DNA of 64,000 nucleotides from Elymus sibiricus (GCA_039707655.1 CM077668.1:70573086-70637085); one strand, 5' to 3'. Shown: positions 13,401 through 23,995, counted from the stretch's first letter. Numbers and translations are program-made. The notes: generated by a model from the sequence alone, not told the origin.

Positions 13401-14081
13401 CAGGCCATTGTTGACTAGTTACAAGATCAGGAGAAATGAAAGAAAACTGACACCTCACGCGGGCGTCAATGGAGGAACGTGTTGGTAGAAACAGTGACTC
13501 TAATAGTTTGTGCAGTGACAGAGAAGGAGAATTTCTCATCCACCCCAAAGTACAAACTAGGGCATATGGCCATAGATCATCAAAAAAATGTGGAATCCCC
13601 TCACCAGAGATTAATATGAGGGCAGGTGAGCAAGCATCTGCTGAATATCTGCTTGGCGGTCTCCTCGTCGTTCGTGACAATGTATGATTCCACATACTGC
13701 TTCCAGTACTTAGCCTGCATGCATATTCAAGCCTCAGCCCCAGAAGATTGGCAACATGAACCGAGAAAATCGGTAGAGCAGGAACCCAACCAAACAAGCA
13801 TTTGATGGAAAATTAAACTGGCTCACCGCTGTTGGGAATGTGGCAAGCAGCTTCTCGTAGATGGGGGCGGCCTCGCCGATGGGGAGATTCTGCAGGAAGG
13901 AATGGGCACAAAACCTCAGCAAGTTGACTCACCAGCTCAAATCATCTCGAAACAGGGGATCCGGGGATGTGGGGGAATAGAAACGGGGGCGGAGAAGAAG
14001 GGAAATAATATGGGTGGTGAGTGAGCTCACGAGGGTCTCGTGGGCGAGGATCTCGGCGGCCTCCACGTTGTAGATGTCCAT
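4496..14081 (-). CDS. CSTF77: Cleavage stimulation factor subunit 77 (CstF-77/Rna14 homologue)
   Basis: CstF-77 is the nuclear HAT-repeat scaffold of cleavage stimulation factor. It bridges CstF-64 and CstF-50 in pre-mRNA cleavage and polyadenylation. I traced 22 coding exons, all with GT-AG borders and matching phase: 14031-14081, 13827-13889, 13605-13714, 13113-13213, 12781-12842, 12544-12684, 12147-12275, 11074-11120, 10647-10710, 10171-10291, 9054-9112, 8871-8939, 8646-8786, 7823-7887, 7258-7354, 6917-6976, 6378-6530, 5829-5901, 5621-5731, 5365-5475, 4872-5048 and 4496-4668. They sum to 2178 nt, or 725 residues plus TAG, close to the roughly 730 residues I recall for Arabidopsis. HAT repeats fill residues 1 to about 560 (NVEAAEIL near the start, EAAPIYEKLL, VWMEYIAFLK, AARKYFLEVRKLPSC). 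The C-terminus holds the monkeytail-like PDIFRLRQIQR. The start ATG follows a good acceptor (TTTTGTCGCGCAG) at 14104, suggesting a 5' UTR intron. No disabling change is seen. Family identity is from memory of the proteins; the exon structure is read directly. Confidence 0.95.
7484..7710. mobile_element. Fold-back MITE in CSTF77 intron 14
   Basis: Both ends are the same 18-bp palindrome, AAATCTGACGTCAGATTT (7484-7501 and 7693-7710). The arms between are long inverted repeats built from ATGGCAAATT, TTTTTTATGGCAATTTATG and GAGGATGGCAA words. The whole element can fold into one hairpin of about 227 nt. It lies between exons 14 and 15 and does not touch splice sites. No clear target duplication was identified. 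Confidence 0.75.
11365..11717. mobile_element. Stowaway-like MITE with partial duplication, CSTF77 intron 7
   Basis: The left end TACTATCTCAATTCAGAA and the right end GAATGGAGAGAGTA (about 11588-11601) are degenerate versions of the Stowaway TIR (CTCCCTCCRTYC, TA target). The last part, starting at TAGAAAAAGTAACG, is repeated at about 11635-11717, ending in GAATGGAGGGGGTA. This looks like a partial tandem copy or a second insertion. It lies between exons 7 and 8. Confidence 0.6.
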
Positions 14082-14480
14082 CGCCGCCACGGCCGCCGAA
14101 TTCCTGCGCGACAAAACCAGGTTAGGGGTACTGAGAACCGAATGGAGATGTATGGATTAGATTGGTGGCGGCGAACGAGCGGGAGGATTCGGATTCGGGT
14201 GCTCGCGGGATGGAGTGGGAGAATCCAGGGGAGGGGGGGGGGGGGGGGGGGGGGGGGGGTGTTAGGGCTTAACCCCGGAAGAAATCGCTGGGAGGAGGCG
14301 CTGGGATGCGTCCTTCGGCGGGGACGCAGGGGCGCGGGCGGCGACGGCGGGGACACGGGGGGCGCGAGCGGCGACGGCGACGGCGAAAGGAGAGGAGCAA
14401 GGCAGGGATTGCGGGCGCAGTGGCAATCTGTAAAAACGAGCAAACTAGAGGGTGTTTTCGGGGTGTACGGATGAAAATCC
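14082..14480 (-). promoter_or_regulatory. CSTF77 leader and proximal promoter region
   Basis: GC-rich sequence directly upstream of the first coding exon, as is common for grass housekeeping genes. On the minus strand a polypyrimidine stretch ending in CGCAG (at 14104) lies 23 nt before the ATG and is a good candidate 3' splice site of a leader intron. No unambiguous TATA box or donor site was found, so the transcription start is not fixed. Confidence 0.45.
14233..14259 (+). repeat. Homopolymer run of 27 G
   Basis: Twenty-seven consecutive G on the plus strand (C on the CSTF77 sense strand), about 150 nt upstream of the CSTF77 start codon. This would be the leader, a 5' UTR intron or the proximal promoter. 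The length may be inexact, because such runs are prone to sequencing and assembly error. Confidence 0.85.
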
Positions 14481-14553
14481 ACAAAGATTTTAGGGTTCCT
14501 TTTTTATTCAAAAAGGATTTTCGTAGGAACTTTGAAAGATTAGAATCCTAGGA

Positions 14554-14614
14554 TTTTTTCTTATGTTAATTGTTTGATTCACAGTTTTTCTTATGTTGAT
14601 TGTTTGATTCATAG
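14554..14614. repeat. Tandem duplication of a 30-nt unit
   Basis: Two adjacent near-identical copies of TTTTTCTTATGTTRATTG plus TTTGATTCAYAG, at 14554-14584 and 14585-14614. They lie in an AT-rich stretch upstream of CSTF77 with TAGGATT/AATCCTA words on both sides. This may be the relic of a small MITE. Confidence 0.6.
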
Positions 14615-14656
14615 GATTGAATCTCATAGGAATATTTTTTTAAAGGCATCTCCAAC

Positions 14657-15332
14657 CAAGGTTTTTGAGTCGCCGAGTCAAGCCAAGTCGCCGAGGCTGT
14701 GGCTAGTGGCTTGCTGGCTTGAGTCACCGACTTGGCTTGATTAGTCGCCCCAAGTCGCCATGAGCAGTTCTACATATAAAACCATCACAGCAGCAGGGGA
14801 TGGAGGCGGCGGAGCTTGGAGAGGAGGCAGAGCTTGGAGGAGGACTGGGAGCTTGGAGAGGAGGCGGAGCTTGGAGGAGGACTGGAGGAGGCGGAGCTTG
14901 GAGGGCAAGAAGCTCCTGGCGGCTGAGAGATAGGGTGCAGAGCCCCGTTGTTTCGGTGCAGGCAAGTTGAGCTCCAGAAGAAAGACAGACTCCAAGTTGA
15001 TGATGTATGAGCATATCTGGCCCATCAAGGCCCAATTGTAAACCCTAGCTTTCCTTGATCAATCTGGTGCGTCCGTTACTTCTCCAAGCAATCTGTACCA
15101 TCCATCCCAACTAGAAGGAGGCAGGTAAGATGAGGCTCTGTCACAGGAGCCGCCACTCCAATTTCCTTCTATCCTTCCCGTGCTGTCCTCTCTCTCTCTG
15201 GCACCAGCTCTCTCTCTCTCTCTCTCTGGCACCAGCTCTCCTTCCCGTGCTGTCATCTCTCTCTCTCTCTGGCACCAGCTCTCTCTCTCTCTCTCTCTGG
15301 CACCAGCTCTCTCTCTCTCTCTCTCTGGCACC

Positions 15333-15372
<40 letters not shown>

Positions 15373-15668
15373 CACCAGCAGTCCTTCCCGTGCTGTCCTC
15401 TCTCTCTCTCTGGCACCAGCTCTCTCTCTCTCTGGCACCAGTAGCAGAGTAGATCGACGGGCGGCCTCCCCAAAAATTCTGGCAGTAGGCCTCGCAGGAG
15501 CAAGCCGCCCTGCTCCGAGGTCCTAGTCGCCCGACTAGTCGGAGACTAATCGTCGGCTAGCCAGCAAATCGGGCGACTCGCTCCGCGAGTCAAGTCGCGT
15601 GCGTGAGCCAGCATCGCTGCACCGGCTCGGCGATTAGTCGGCGATTAGTCGGCGACTCAAAAACCTTG
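14657..15668. mobile_element. Non-autonomous hAT element
   Basis: Perfect 20-bp terminal inverted repeats, CAAGGTTTTTGAGTCGCCGA at 14657-14676 and its complement at 15649-15668, are flanked by a perfect 8-bp target duplication TCTCCAAC (14649-14656 and 15669-15676). An 8-bp duplication is diagnostic of the hAT superfamily. The 1012-bp element encodes no transposase. Subterminal parts repeat AGTCGCCGA and GACTAGTCGG words, and the centre is a CT-rich minisatellite. The target site belongs to an older repeat beginning with GGCATCTCCAACGCC. Confidence 0.88.
15180..15441. repeat. (CT)n-GGCACCAG minisatellite
   Basis: About ten units, each a run of CT dinucleotides ended by GGCACCAG (once GGCACCGG), with three longer units that include TCCTTCCCGTGCTGTC. 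Open frames on both strands through this stretch are an effect of the repeat and are not genes. It lies wholly inside the hAT element. Confidence 0.85.
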
Positions 15669-15676
15669 TCTCCAAC

Positions 15677-16506
15677 GCCAACCCGCAAACCAAACACCGC
15701 ATCCGTCCACGGATAGGAGGGAACGGTCCACGGACACTGATGCGGGAGCCGGCCATCCAAAGCTATTTGCATACATTTCAAATCGGATTTCAACAAACCG
15801 AACAAATTACATGCAAACCGGATGATTTTCATATAAACCGGAGCACATTCATTACATTTCGGACAGTTTTCGTTAAAAAAGGGGGGATCGGGCCTAAACC
15901 TAACCTACGGCGACGCCCGTCGTTCAAGTCCTTGTTGTTCCCTTTCGGCGACCATGTCCACCATCTGCCGTCTCCATGGGCGACAGGGATAAGACCCACG
16001 AAGTGAAGGTGTCGTCGCTGGCGAGGAAGAGTATAACATGCGAGACAGACCGGCCCACTTGGGACACAATGCCCCGTCGTCTCCCATGCTCTACTCCTCC
16101 TCGCCGGAGTCCACGACCTGCCCGTCGCCGGTGGACGTGAGATCGATGATGGACGTGGACGGGTCGGCACTGTCCTCCTACCACATGCGCCCCCGATAGT
16201 TCGGTGGGGGCGCGTATGACGCGCAGCTGGCGGGGTTCTCGTCCTCGATCGTCAGTGCTGCCTCCGCGTCCGGCTGCATTGGATCTGGGTTGCGAGTGGC
16301 TGCTTGAGCATGCGTCGCCTCGTAAAGCGCCATCTGCTCGGCCACGAAGTTGGGTTTCATCGCGGCCATGGCCGCCACGGCCTCCTCGCTCGCGCGCTTG
16401 CCATATATAGATTTGGCCCTTCGCCAGCCGGTGCTGCTCGAGTAGGAACAGGTTGCACCATTGTTCCTCCTATGCCTGGCAGAACGCCGACATAGGCGCC
16501 AGCACA
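15677..16506 (-). pseudogene. Broken repeat-family ORF, downstream part
   Basis: Sequence on the low side of the CACTA insertion. On the minus strand 16178-16506 is open and rich in Ala, Gln and Glu (NFVAEQMALYEA, DAEAALTIEDENPAS). It looks like the C-terminal part of a dispersed grass repeat protein, but I cannot name it. The open frame at 54945-55199 on the far side of the CACTA element has the same strand and composition, and the two are probably halves of one ORF. Frameshifts appear to be present. The stretch 15677-16170 is non-coding repeat with degenerate frames. Confidence 0.4.
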
Positions 16507-16539
16507 CACTACTGGGAAAGGGCTTATAGGTGAACCCCC

Positions 16540-16975
16540 ATTAGTGGCGGACGCACTTTAGCACCCGCCTCTGGTAATCTGAAAAATTACCAGTGGCGGG
16601 CGCCAAACGCCGCCCGCCACTGCTATTGTCTTACTAGTGGCGGGCAACAGTTTGCGCCTGCCACTAGTAATAGCTGTCCAGATTTGTCGTGGGACAAATG
16701 TTACTAGTGACGGGCACAAACTGGCGCCCGCCACTGCTATTTGCTTTACCAGTGGCGGGCAACAATACGAGCCCGTCACTGTTATTTTTTGGTCCCGTGC
16801 CAAATATGTTCAAAAATAGCAGTGGCGGGCAGCTATACGTGCCTGCCACTGGTAACTTAAATAGCTGTGGCGGGCACAAAACAGCACCCGCCACTGCTAT
16901 TTTTGAATAAATTTGCCGCGGGATCAAAATTACCAGTGGCAGGCACAAAGTGTTGCCCGTCACTGTGGATTTTGT
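16540..16975. repeat. CACTA subterminal repeats, left
   Basis: About fifteen copies, in both orientations, of a core like AGTGGCGGGC/GCCCGCCACT, usually 20-40 nt apart. These are the probable transposase-binding repeats of the CACTA element. Confidence 0.85.
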
Positions 16976-17109
16976 TTTTTAAGCGGAAGAACGATTATAA
17001 AAATAATTTGGGCCTCCGCGCGCGCTCTCTCTCACGGCCCGCTTCACATCCAAAAGAATAGCCGAAGTAAAAAAAAGAAGATAAGAAAAAGAAAGAGAGA
17101 GAGCCCCCG

Positions 17110-17458
17110 TGGCAGAACAGAGCCGAGCCCTCTCTCTTCTCTCCCTCACGTGAGCCCTCGCCGCCGCCACCACCTTCGCCGCCAAATCCCGGCCGATTCC
17201 GGCGGCCGCCGCCGGCGCGCAGCACCCTCACAGGACCGCCTCCTTCCGCTTTGTCCTTCCCTCCAACTGGATTCGTCGCGCGCGTCGTCCAATGGCCACC
17301 CGCGACCCTCCCTCGCGGCTAGGGTTTCAGCCTCCGCATCGCCGGCGTGGCTCCGGCGAGTCCGGTTGGTCGTGATCCGCCACAAACCGCGGCGACCTCG
17401 ACGGATCCGCAGCACAGCAGCCAGGGCCACCTCCTCCAACTTCCAGCGACAACCCCAG
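17110..17458 (+). other. Exon-like island 1 in CACTA
   Basis: A CT-rich leader-like start is followed by GC-rich sequence resembling a grass 5' UTR and first exon. It ends at a donor-like CCCCAG|GTGTGG (17459). An ATG at 17292 opens a short frame only. The codon content does not identify a donor gene, so this is an inferred captured exon. Confidence 0.4.
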
Positions 17459-17536
17459 GTGTGGTGTCTCTGCCTTCCCTCGATCCAAACCCCCCTTCCT
17501 TCTCTCTCTGATTCCATCTTTTTCTCTTTGTTGCAG

Positions 17537-17693
17537 TCGATCTGGAGCAGCAGGCGCTCTCCACGGACGAGGACAGGAGAGGACGACGACCAGGACCCCA
17601 TGCGCCCGACACCATGGAGTGGGGCTTCCCTTCCTCTGCCGCTCAAGTGCTCGTCAAGGTCCCAGGATAAGGTGAAGCAGCAGCAACATCAAG
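17537..17693 (+). other. Exon-like island 2 in CACTA
   Basis: Preceded by a strong acceptor (pyrimidine-rich, TTTGTTGCAG) and followed by CATCAAG|GTTCAC. The 157-nt GC-rich segment sits between two AT-rich intron-like stretches (17459-17536 and 17694-18385). I do not recognise the peptide in any frame. Confidence 0.4.
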
Positions 17694-18385
17694 GTTCACC
17701 CCCTCTCTCGATTTGTTCTTCTTCCATTACCTTCAGTGATGCATGCTATTAGTGTTCTATGAAAATTAGGATGGCTAGCGCACGTGATAAAGATTAGGTG
17801 GACGGCAACGCCTCTATGCTGCTACTTCCTCTGTTTCTATTTCGTATTAGTAATTGTGCCTGAAACAATATTTCTGCACTAACATATTTGTTAGTTGTCG
17901 TCTAATTCTTTTAGCTAGACTCTGGCCATTAGAAACTTGTATGTGTGAAATTAAACCCTCCTGCTTTGTATGTGGAATTTGAGGAAGCTTTCTTTGATTA
18001 CCAAACTGAAGTGAACCGAGATCATACTCATAATGGGTCAGTTCAGAAACAAAATCTGGATAGCAAACGATGAGTCGATTTATTTACTTTCCACGCGACC
18101 AAACAGAGAAGACAAGGTCCAGTTTGCTTAATTTTGCTGCTAGCACATGGATGGATTTTTATGTATGCAAATAGTAGTTGCTACCAACTAGCAAGAAATA
18201 AGTGGCAGGAGAAAATTTGTATGCACATGTGTGTGCTCAACCATTCATCTCGTATGTAGTATGCAACACAAACAAACATTTGAATCTCCTCTCATGACAG
18301 TTTATCTACATTTAGATGCATTACCGTACCACTCAATTTTGCTACAATGGCAAGACAATTGAATTGACTTGCCATTTACATGCAG
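17694..18385. other. Intron-like stretch in CACTA
   Basis: AT-rich sequence with no coding signal, starting with GTTCAC and ending in TTACATGCAG. This fits an intron carried inside the CACTA element. Confidence 0.4.
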
Positions 18386-18477
18386 GTTGACATCTACGTC
18401 ACTGCGAAGGATTGGAAGCAGCACCACCATCACTGGCGTCGGCAACTACCTCAAGGAGAAGAACCCCCAATGCAAAG
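18386..18477 (+). pseudogene. Captured cysteine synthase (OAS-TL) exon fragment
   Basis: The 92-nt segment is bounded by TACATGCAG| and |GTGAAG. It encodes VDIYVTA in one frame and, after a +1 shift near 18407, IGSSTTITGVGNYLKEKNPQ. This matches the PLP phosphate-binding loop and following helix of O-acetylserine(thiol)lyase or beta-cyanoalanine synthase, recalled as VDIFVA-IGTGGTITGxGxYLKEKNP. Two loop glycines are replaced (GTGGT has become GSSTT), and with the frameshift the fragment cannot encode an active domain. It lies inside the CACTA element next to other exon-like islands, so transduplication is the likely origin. Confidence 0.72.
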
Positions 18478-18957
18478 GTGAAGATCATTTTGTTTCTGTT
18501 ATATTAAGATGTAAATTAGATGATGATCCTGTGATAGCTTTGATGTGAAGCTTGTTTGTGTGCTTCAGTTCTCCAAACACATATCTTTGGATGGTCCTAT
18601 TATCTTATTGCTTACTATTTAAATCTTCTCTTCGTCCCCTTGTAAATTTAGGCACAACTAGTACTTTACTATGTATGTATGCTCTCGGATGTGCTCATAC
18701 ATAACTGTTGTTCAAGATTGATTGACTTAGCTACATGTATGAATCGTGTTCTATTTCTTGTGTACTTGTTGGCATCTAGGAATTTCTTGTCTTGTGTTGT
18801 GATGGTAATCGACTGAGAGAATAATAATATATCAACCAGCAACAAAGCCGGGACCTATCCATTTCTGGTGCTTGTAGCTTTACTTCTTGCTTCTATCACA
18901 CTGTTGCCATGCTTGCTCATTGAGATTTTAAACAGAAGATGGAGCGGAGTAGTTACT
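18478..18957. other. CACTA interior, intron-like
   Basis: AT-rich non-coding CACTA sequence up to the TTACT target duplication (18953-18957) of element A. No gene seen. Confidence 0.5.
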
Positions 18958-19550
18958 TGTGACGCCCCCGACTTGACCGTGCATTAATCATACACGCAAA
19001 TGTGCACGATCAAGCCCAGGGACTCACAGGAAGATATCACAACACAACTCTAGACACAAAAAAATAATACAAACTTTATATTACAAGCCAGGGGCCTCGA
19101 GGGCTCGAATACATAAGCTCGAGTTACACAAGAGTCAGCGGAAGCATTAGTATCTGAGTACAGACATAATTAAACAAAGGTTGTCTTAAGAAGGCTGAGT
19201 AAAACAACAACAACTAGATCGAAAAGGCGCAGGCCTCCTGCCTGAGAGCCTCCTAAACTACTCCTGATCGTCGGTCTCCACGTAGTAGTAGGCACCATCG
19301 GGGATCTCCGGCTCCTGGGCTCCGTCATCTCGTCGCAGCAACCGGGTATGGGGAAAAGAGGTAGCAAAGCAACTGTGAGTACTCATCCAAAGTACTCGCA
19401 AGATTTACATCAGAACTATGCTAATCATGCATCAGTATCAAATGAAGGGGCTGTATCTGTGGACTGAACTGCAGAATTGCCAGAATAGAGAGAAGGCCTA
19501 GCCTATCGAAGACTAGCATCTTGCAGCATTAGAAGAGTGCAGATTAGTAG

Positions 19551-19971
19551 TGACGATGTCCTGAACTACGGGGTACTCATCACGTCGTCTCCCGACCAGG
19601 TGGATCGGGCCGAGGACCCCCATGGCGGTTCACTCATGGGCCACTTCGGGCAGCCCATGACGAATACAAGAAAGATTAAACAAGACTTGGCGCACAAGAC
19701 AAGGACTTTTCTAAACCCTAGGCCTCCGGTGCATTATATAAACCGAGGCCAGGCTAGTCAATAGATCATCTCATATTCATTAGAACAATCTCGTGGTAGA
19801 TACATGTACTCTGTACTACACCCTATATGAATACAATTAAAAGCAGGACGTAGGGTATTATCTCCTCGTGAGAGCCCGAACCTGGGTAAAATCCTGTGTC
19901 CATGTTACCATCGCTCCAAGACGCCTAGCTTATGACCCCTACTACAAGATATGCCGGATTTAGAACCGACA
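19551..19971 (+). repeat. Element B 5' LTR
   Basis: 421 bp from TGACGATGTCC to CCGACA. It is followed directly by TTGGTGCTTTCATTA, the position expected for a primer site; I could not assign a tRNA. Confidence 0.85.
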
Positions 19972-22590
19972 TTGGTGCTTTCATTAAAAGCCTGCTGGGT
20001 AGTCGCCGCGGTGCGATGGGAATTCAGATTGGCTCCACCGCGATCTACGCGTCGGAACTGAGCTACATCGTCAACGTCGGCATCTTCGTCGCCGGCTCGA
20101 CTGGTCACCTCGGCTAGGCTGAGGACTACGTTCCACGTCAGATCGTCAAGATCGGACGGGTGTCTTCATCAACATCAACTCCAATCTCAACCAAGATCAT
20201 GGAAGAACCCTCCATGGTGCTCAGGGGCTCAACGTCAACATTGCCCTCGCGCGATCATGCAGTTTTTTCTGGACAGCGGATTCGTGTTCGCCGTCCCCGC
20301 CTTCCTGAGTGTTGTTTTGACGATTCCTTCGGTGGAATTGCGCGGAATTGAACCTACAACAATCCTGTAAAATTTCATCGCAATCCAATGGAGGAAACTC
20401 CGGCAATCTCCGATATACCGGAGCCCTGTCGAATTTGAACGAGAATCTGGATGTGTTTAGGGCGAGGAGTCCAGCAGCTAGCTCGGACATCTTTTGGAAG
20501 ATCCAACCGTTCATCGGCTGCGGAATTCCCATATCGACAACCCCTCAAAATTTCAGCTCGATCCGACGGTTCAAACTCCGGGAAACGTCCGATGAGTGCA
20601 TCAATTTTCGGATCTGTTTTCTGCGCGAAAACGAATCCGACCCAAGTTCATCTTTTTTCATGAACGGGTTATCGAAGGTCCTTTTTGAAAGAAATTTTTT
20701 ATAAGTATTGTGTCCTCAAACACGTGCCCACAAATTTTGAGTCTTTTCGGAGGCGATCTTCGTCGTCGCGCCGGTGTCAAACCAGTCTGGCCACGTTGCT
20801 CCATGGCTGCCGACCTACGCCAGCATCGACTGCGCCGTCGCTTCATCGAGCCGACGACAACCACCTCGGATCATCACCTCGGCGAGCCGACAAAGAGTTC
20901 GGCACCGCTCTCCCTAATGATCGTCAACATAACATCGTCACCTTACGGATTGCACGGGTCGGGTGCGCCGGCATCGCCGCGCGGTCACTTCATCAAGCCG
21001 GCATTAATCGCGTCACAAGTTCCGACCTACGTCGGCATCGCCACGCCGTCGTCTATTTGAGCCAATGTCCACCACGCCGACCTGCTTCGACACCTCGGCT
21101 TACATGGGGCTCCGGCGTTACCCTGCCGACCTGATCCGTCACCTCGGCTAGACCGAGGGCTTCGCCATCACTTCATCATCACCAGCCGACCAGCTTCGTC
21201 ACGACAGCTGGACCGGGGGCTTCGCCTCGCCACGTCGACCGTGCCGCATCGCTACCTCATCAACCCGAGCTCGTCGCTCGGCCACCTCGGGCTTGGGGGC
21301 TGGGACCTCGGTCAAGCCGAGGACTATGCGTCCTCGTCCCACCACAAGCCCACACCACCTCATCAACGCCGAGCACATTAACCAGCTAAGTCGCTTTCAT
21401 GCTTAAATTTTCTAAATTCTTAATTTTTTTTTCGGTTCGATCAAGCATTATATTGATGTTAAAATCTGTTTGTTAAAAACGAGGTTCGTTAAAAACCGCT
21501 TCTTTTTCCCATGTTAACTGGGGCTCTTAAATTTATATGAGCCATTTTATAATAAGTGTTTTCTTCTAAGTCGTTGCAAAGTCTTTTTCTACTACTCCTT
21601 TTTCCGACGCGAGTGTGTGGTCAATAGCCGGATAGCCTGGTTTCTCTCTAAAGCCGCTCGAGTTTAGTTCGCTAAACTGGTATGAGAAACACTCCATCTT
21701 TGGGATGGGAGGTTGAAGCCAAAGGCTGACCCGCTTGAAGTCTGCAGATCGGACGTATCATGTTAAAGCACGACAGAAGCACAAAATTAATTTTAAGACT
21801 AATTTTGGATTGGCACCAAAAAAACTTGATTTATTCTTGACGTAAAGGTTTTGTGCAAAGTTTTTTGGTTTTCCGAGCCTATGAAGCTTTTAAACCCATT
21901 TGTATGTTTTTTTTTCAGGAGGTGGGACATCCTCTTGACCGAGGTGCCATGCATAATAATTTGGCTCGGGAATTTTTTTCCGACCCGTAGTTCGGCAACT
22001 TCCCTGCCGAGCTGCACCTCGGCACGCCCGAACACTCCAAAGACCGGGGGCTAGTTACTTGCCCCCACAGTCAAGCTCCTATGACTAAGTGAAAGTTATA
22101 AAGCCTACATATCTGATTGCCTCGTTTCCGCTAACACAACCGTCTCCGGACACCGAGACGTCGGCTAAGGGTTGTCTTGTTATTGAGAAAACACCCTGCG
22201 TAGCATCTACAAAGGGGTGGAAGCCGACGATGGGCCACTTTTAAATTATAAACAATCGCAACGGAGTCAAAATAACATATAGCATAAAGCTGCAAAATAC
22301 AGCTTAAAAGCTGACTACCACAAACATGCGCAAATTCAATCGGCCGATCAGCTTGCTTTCATAAAAGTGTTCGGCTTGTCCGAGGTCACTAATAGAAAAG
22401 CAGTTCGACCGTCTTTGAAAAAACTGTGCAATTCTAACCTCGAGTTTTTGGTATAAAACACTTCGGACATATAAAAGAGTCCAATAAACCGTACCAGGGG
22501 CTCCTTGAGGCACCTCGGCGCGGTTACTTTGGGACTCCTAGAGAGTCCGGCGTATTCTCAGCATTTGTATTCAATATACGAGCGCTGCCT
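19972..22590 (+). other. Element B internal domain, left part
   Basis: Non-coding by inspection. Scattered short frames have no retroelement motif. Blocks such as 20370-20700 and 20800-21380 contain loosely repeated CTCGG/CCGAC phrases. It ends at the TGCCT duplication (22586-22590) of element C. Confidence 0.55.
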
Positions 22591-23995
22591 TGATACGTCT
22601 CCGTCGTATCTACTTTTCCAAACACTTTTGCTCTTGTTTTGACCCCTAATTTGCATGATTTGAATGGAACTAACCCGGACTGACGATGTTTTCAGCAGAA
22701 TTACCATGGTGTTGTTTTTTTGTGCAGAAATAAAAGTTCTTGGAATTGCATGAAACTTTTTGGAGTTTTTATGGAATAAAGAAAAAAATACTAGAACCAA
22801 GACCCACTGGAGGGGGGCCACCCAATGCCCACGAGGCACCAGGGCGCGCCACCCCCCCCAGGCGTGCCCTGGTACCTCGTGGGGCCCACGTGGCTCCGTC
22901 TGACCTAATTCCAACGCTATAAATTCACAATTTCAGAGAAAAAAATAAGAGAGGAAGTTTTATTGCGTTTCATGATACGGAGCCGCTGCCACCTCATGTT
23001 CTTCATCGGGAGGCCAGATCTGGAGTCCGTTTGGGGCTCCGGAGAGGGGGATCTTCCGGCATCGTCATCATCAACCATCCTTCATCACTAATTTCATGAT
23101 GCTCATCGCCGGGAGTGAGTAATTTCTTCGTAGGCTTGTTGGACGGTGATGAGTTGGATGAGATTTATCATGTAATCGAGTTAGTTTTGTTAGGGCTTGA
23201 TCCCTAGTATCCACTATGTTCTGAGATTGATGTTGCTATGACTTTGCTATGCTTAATGCTTGTCACTAGGGCCCGAGTGCCATGATTCTAGATCTGAACC
23301 CTTTATGTTTTCATGAATATATTTGTGTTCTTGATCCGATCTTGCAAGTTATACGCACCTGCTATGTGTTATGATCCGTATACCCCAAGGTGACAATAAT
23401 TGAGATTCTTTCCGGTGATTGGCATAGTTTAAGGAGTTCATGTATTCACTAAGTGTTAATGGTTTGTTCCGGTTCTCTATTAAAAGGAGGCCTTAATATC
23501 CCTTAGTTTCTTTATGGACCTCGCTGCCACGGGAGGGTAGGACAAAAGATGTCATGTAAGTTCTTATCGCAAGCACGTATGACTATATACGGAATACATG
23601 CCTACATTATATTGATGAATTGGAGCTAGTTCTATGTCGCCCTAGGTTATGACTGTTACATGATGATTGTTATCCAACATAATCACCGATCCAATGCCTA
23701 CGAGTTTTTCACATATTGTTCTTTGCTAAGTTACTACTGTCACAATTGCTACAAAACTACTGCTGCTACCGTTACTGCTACTGTCACTATTATTGCTACT
23801 GCTATTAAACTATCATACTACTGTGCTACTGATCACTCTGCTGCAGATATTTAGTTTCCAGGTATGGTTGAATTGACAACTCAACTGCTAATACTTGCAA
23901 ATATTCTTTGGCTCCTCTTGTGTCGAATCAATAAATTTGGGTTGAATACTCTACCCTCGAAAACTGTTGCAATCCCCTATATTTGTAGGTTATCA
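22591..23995 (+). repeat. Element C 5' LTR
   Basis: 1405 bp. It contains the GC-rich hairpin 22828-22883, then CTATAAATT (22917-22925) as the likely TATA box, then downstream sequence that includes a triplet-rich (CTACTG)n-like stretch near 23730-23840. Confidence 0.9.
22828..22883 (+). promoter_or_regulatory. GC-rich hairpin upstream of TATA, element C 5' LTR
   Basis: A 23-nt arm containing ACGAGGCACCAGGGCGCGCC pairs with a downstream arm containing GGCGTGCCCTGGTACCTCGT across a C-rich loop of 10 nt. It lies 34 nt before the TATA-like CTATAAATT. Copies occur at 30984-31038 (3' LTR) and 27141-27194 (internal), and in element D. Confidence 0.75.

Noticed and set aside
15059..15503. Several overlapping frames of Ser-Leu or Glu-Arg repeats
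   Set aside because: They are translations of the (CT)n minisatellite and not genes.
16913..17752. A 279-codon plus-strand frame in the CACTA as one protein
   Set aside because: It runs through subterminal repeat, leader-like and intron-like DNA; the exon-island reading with splice borders fits better.
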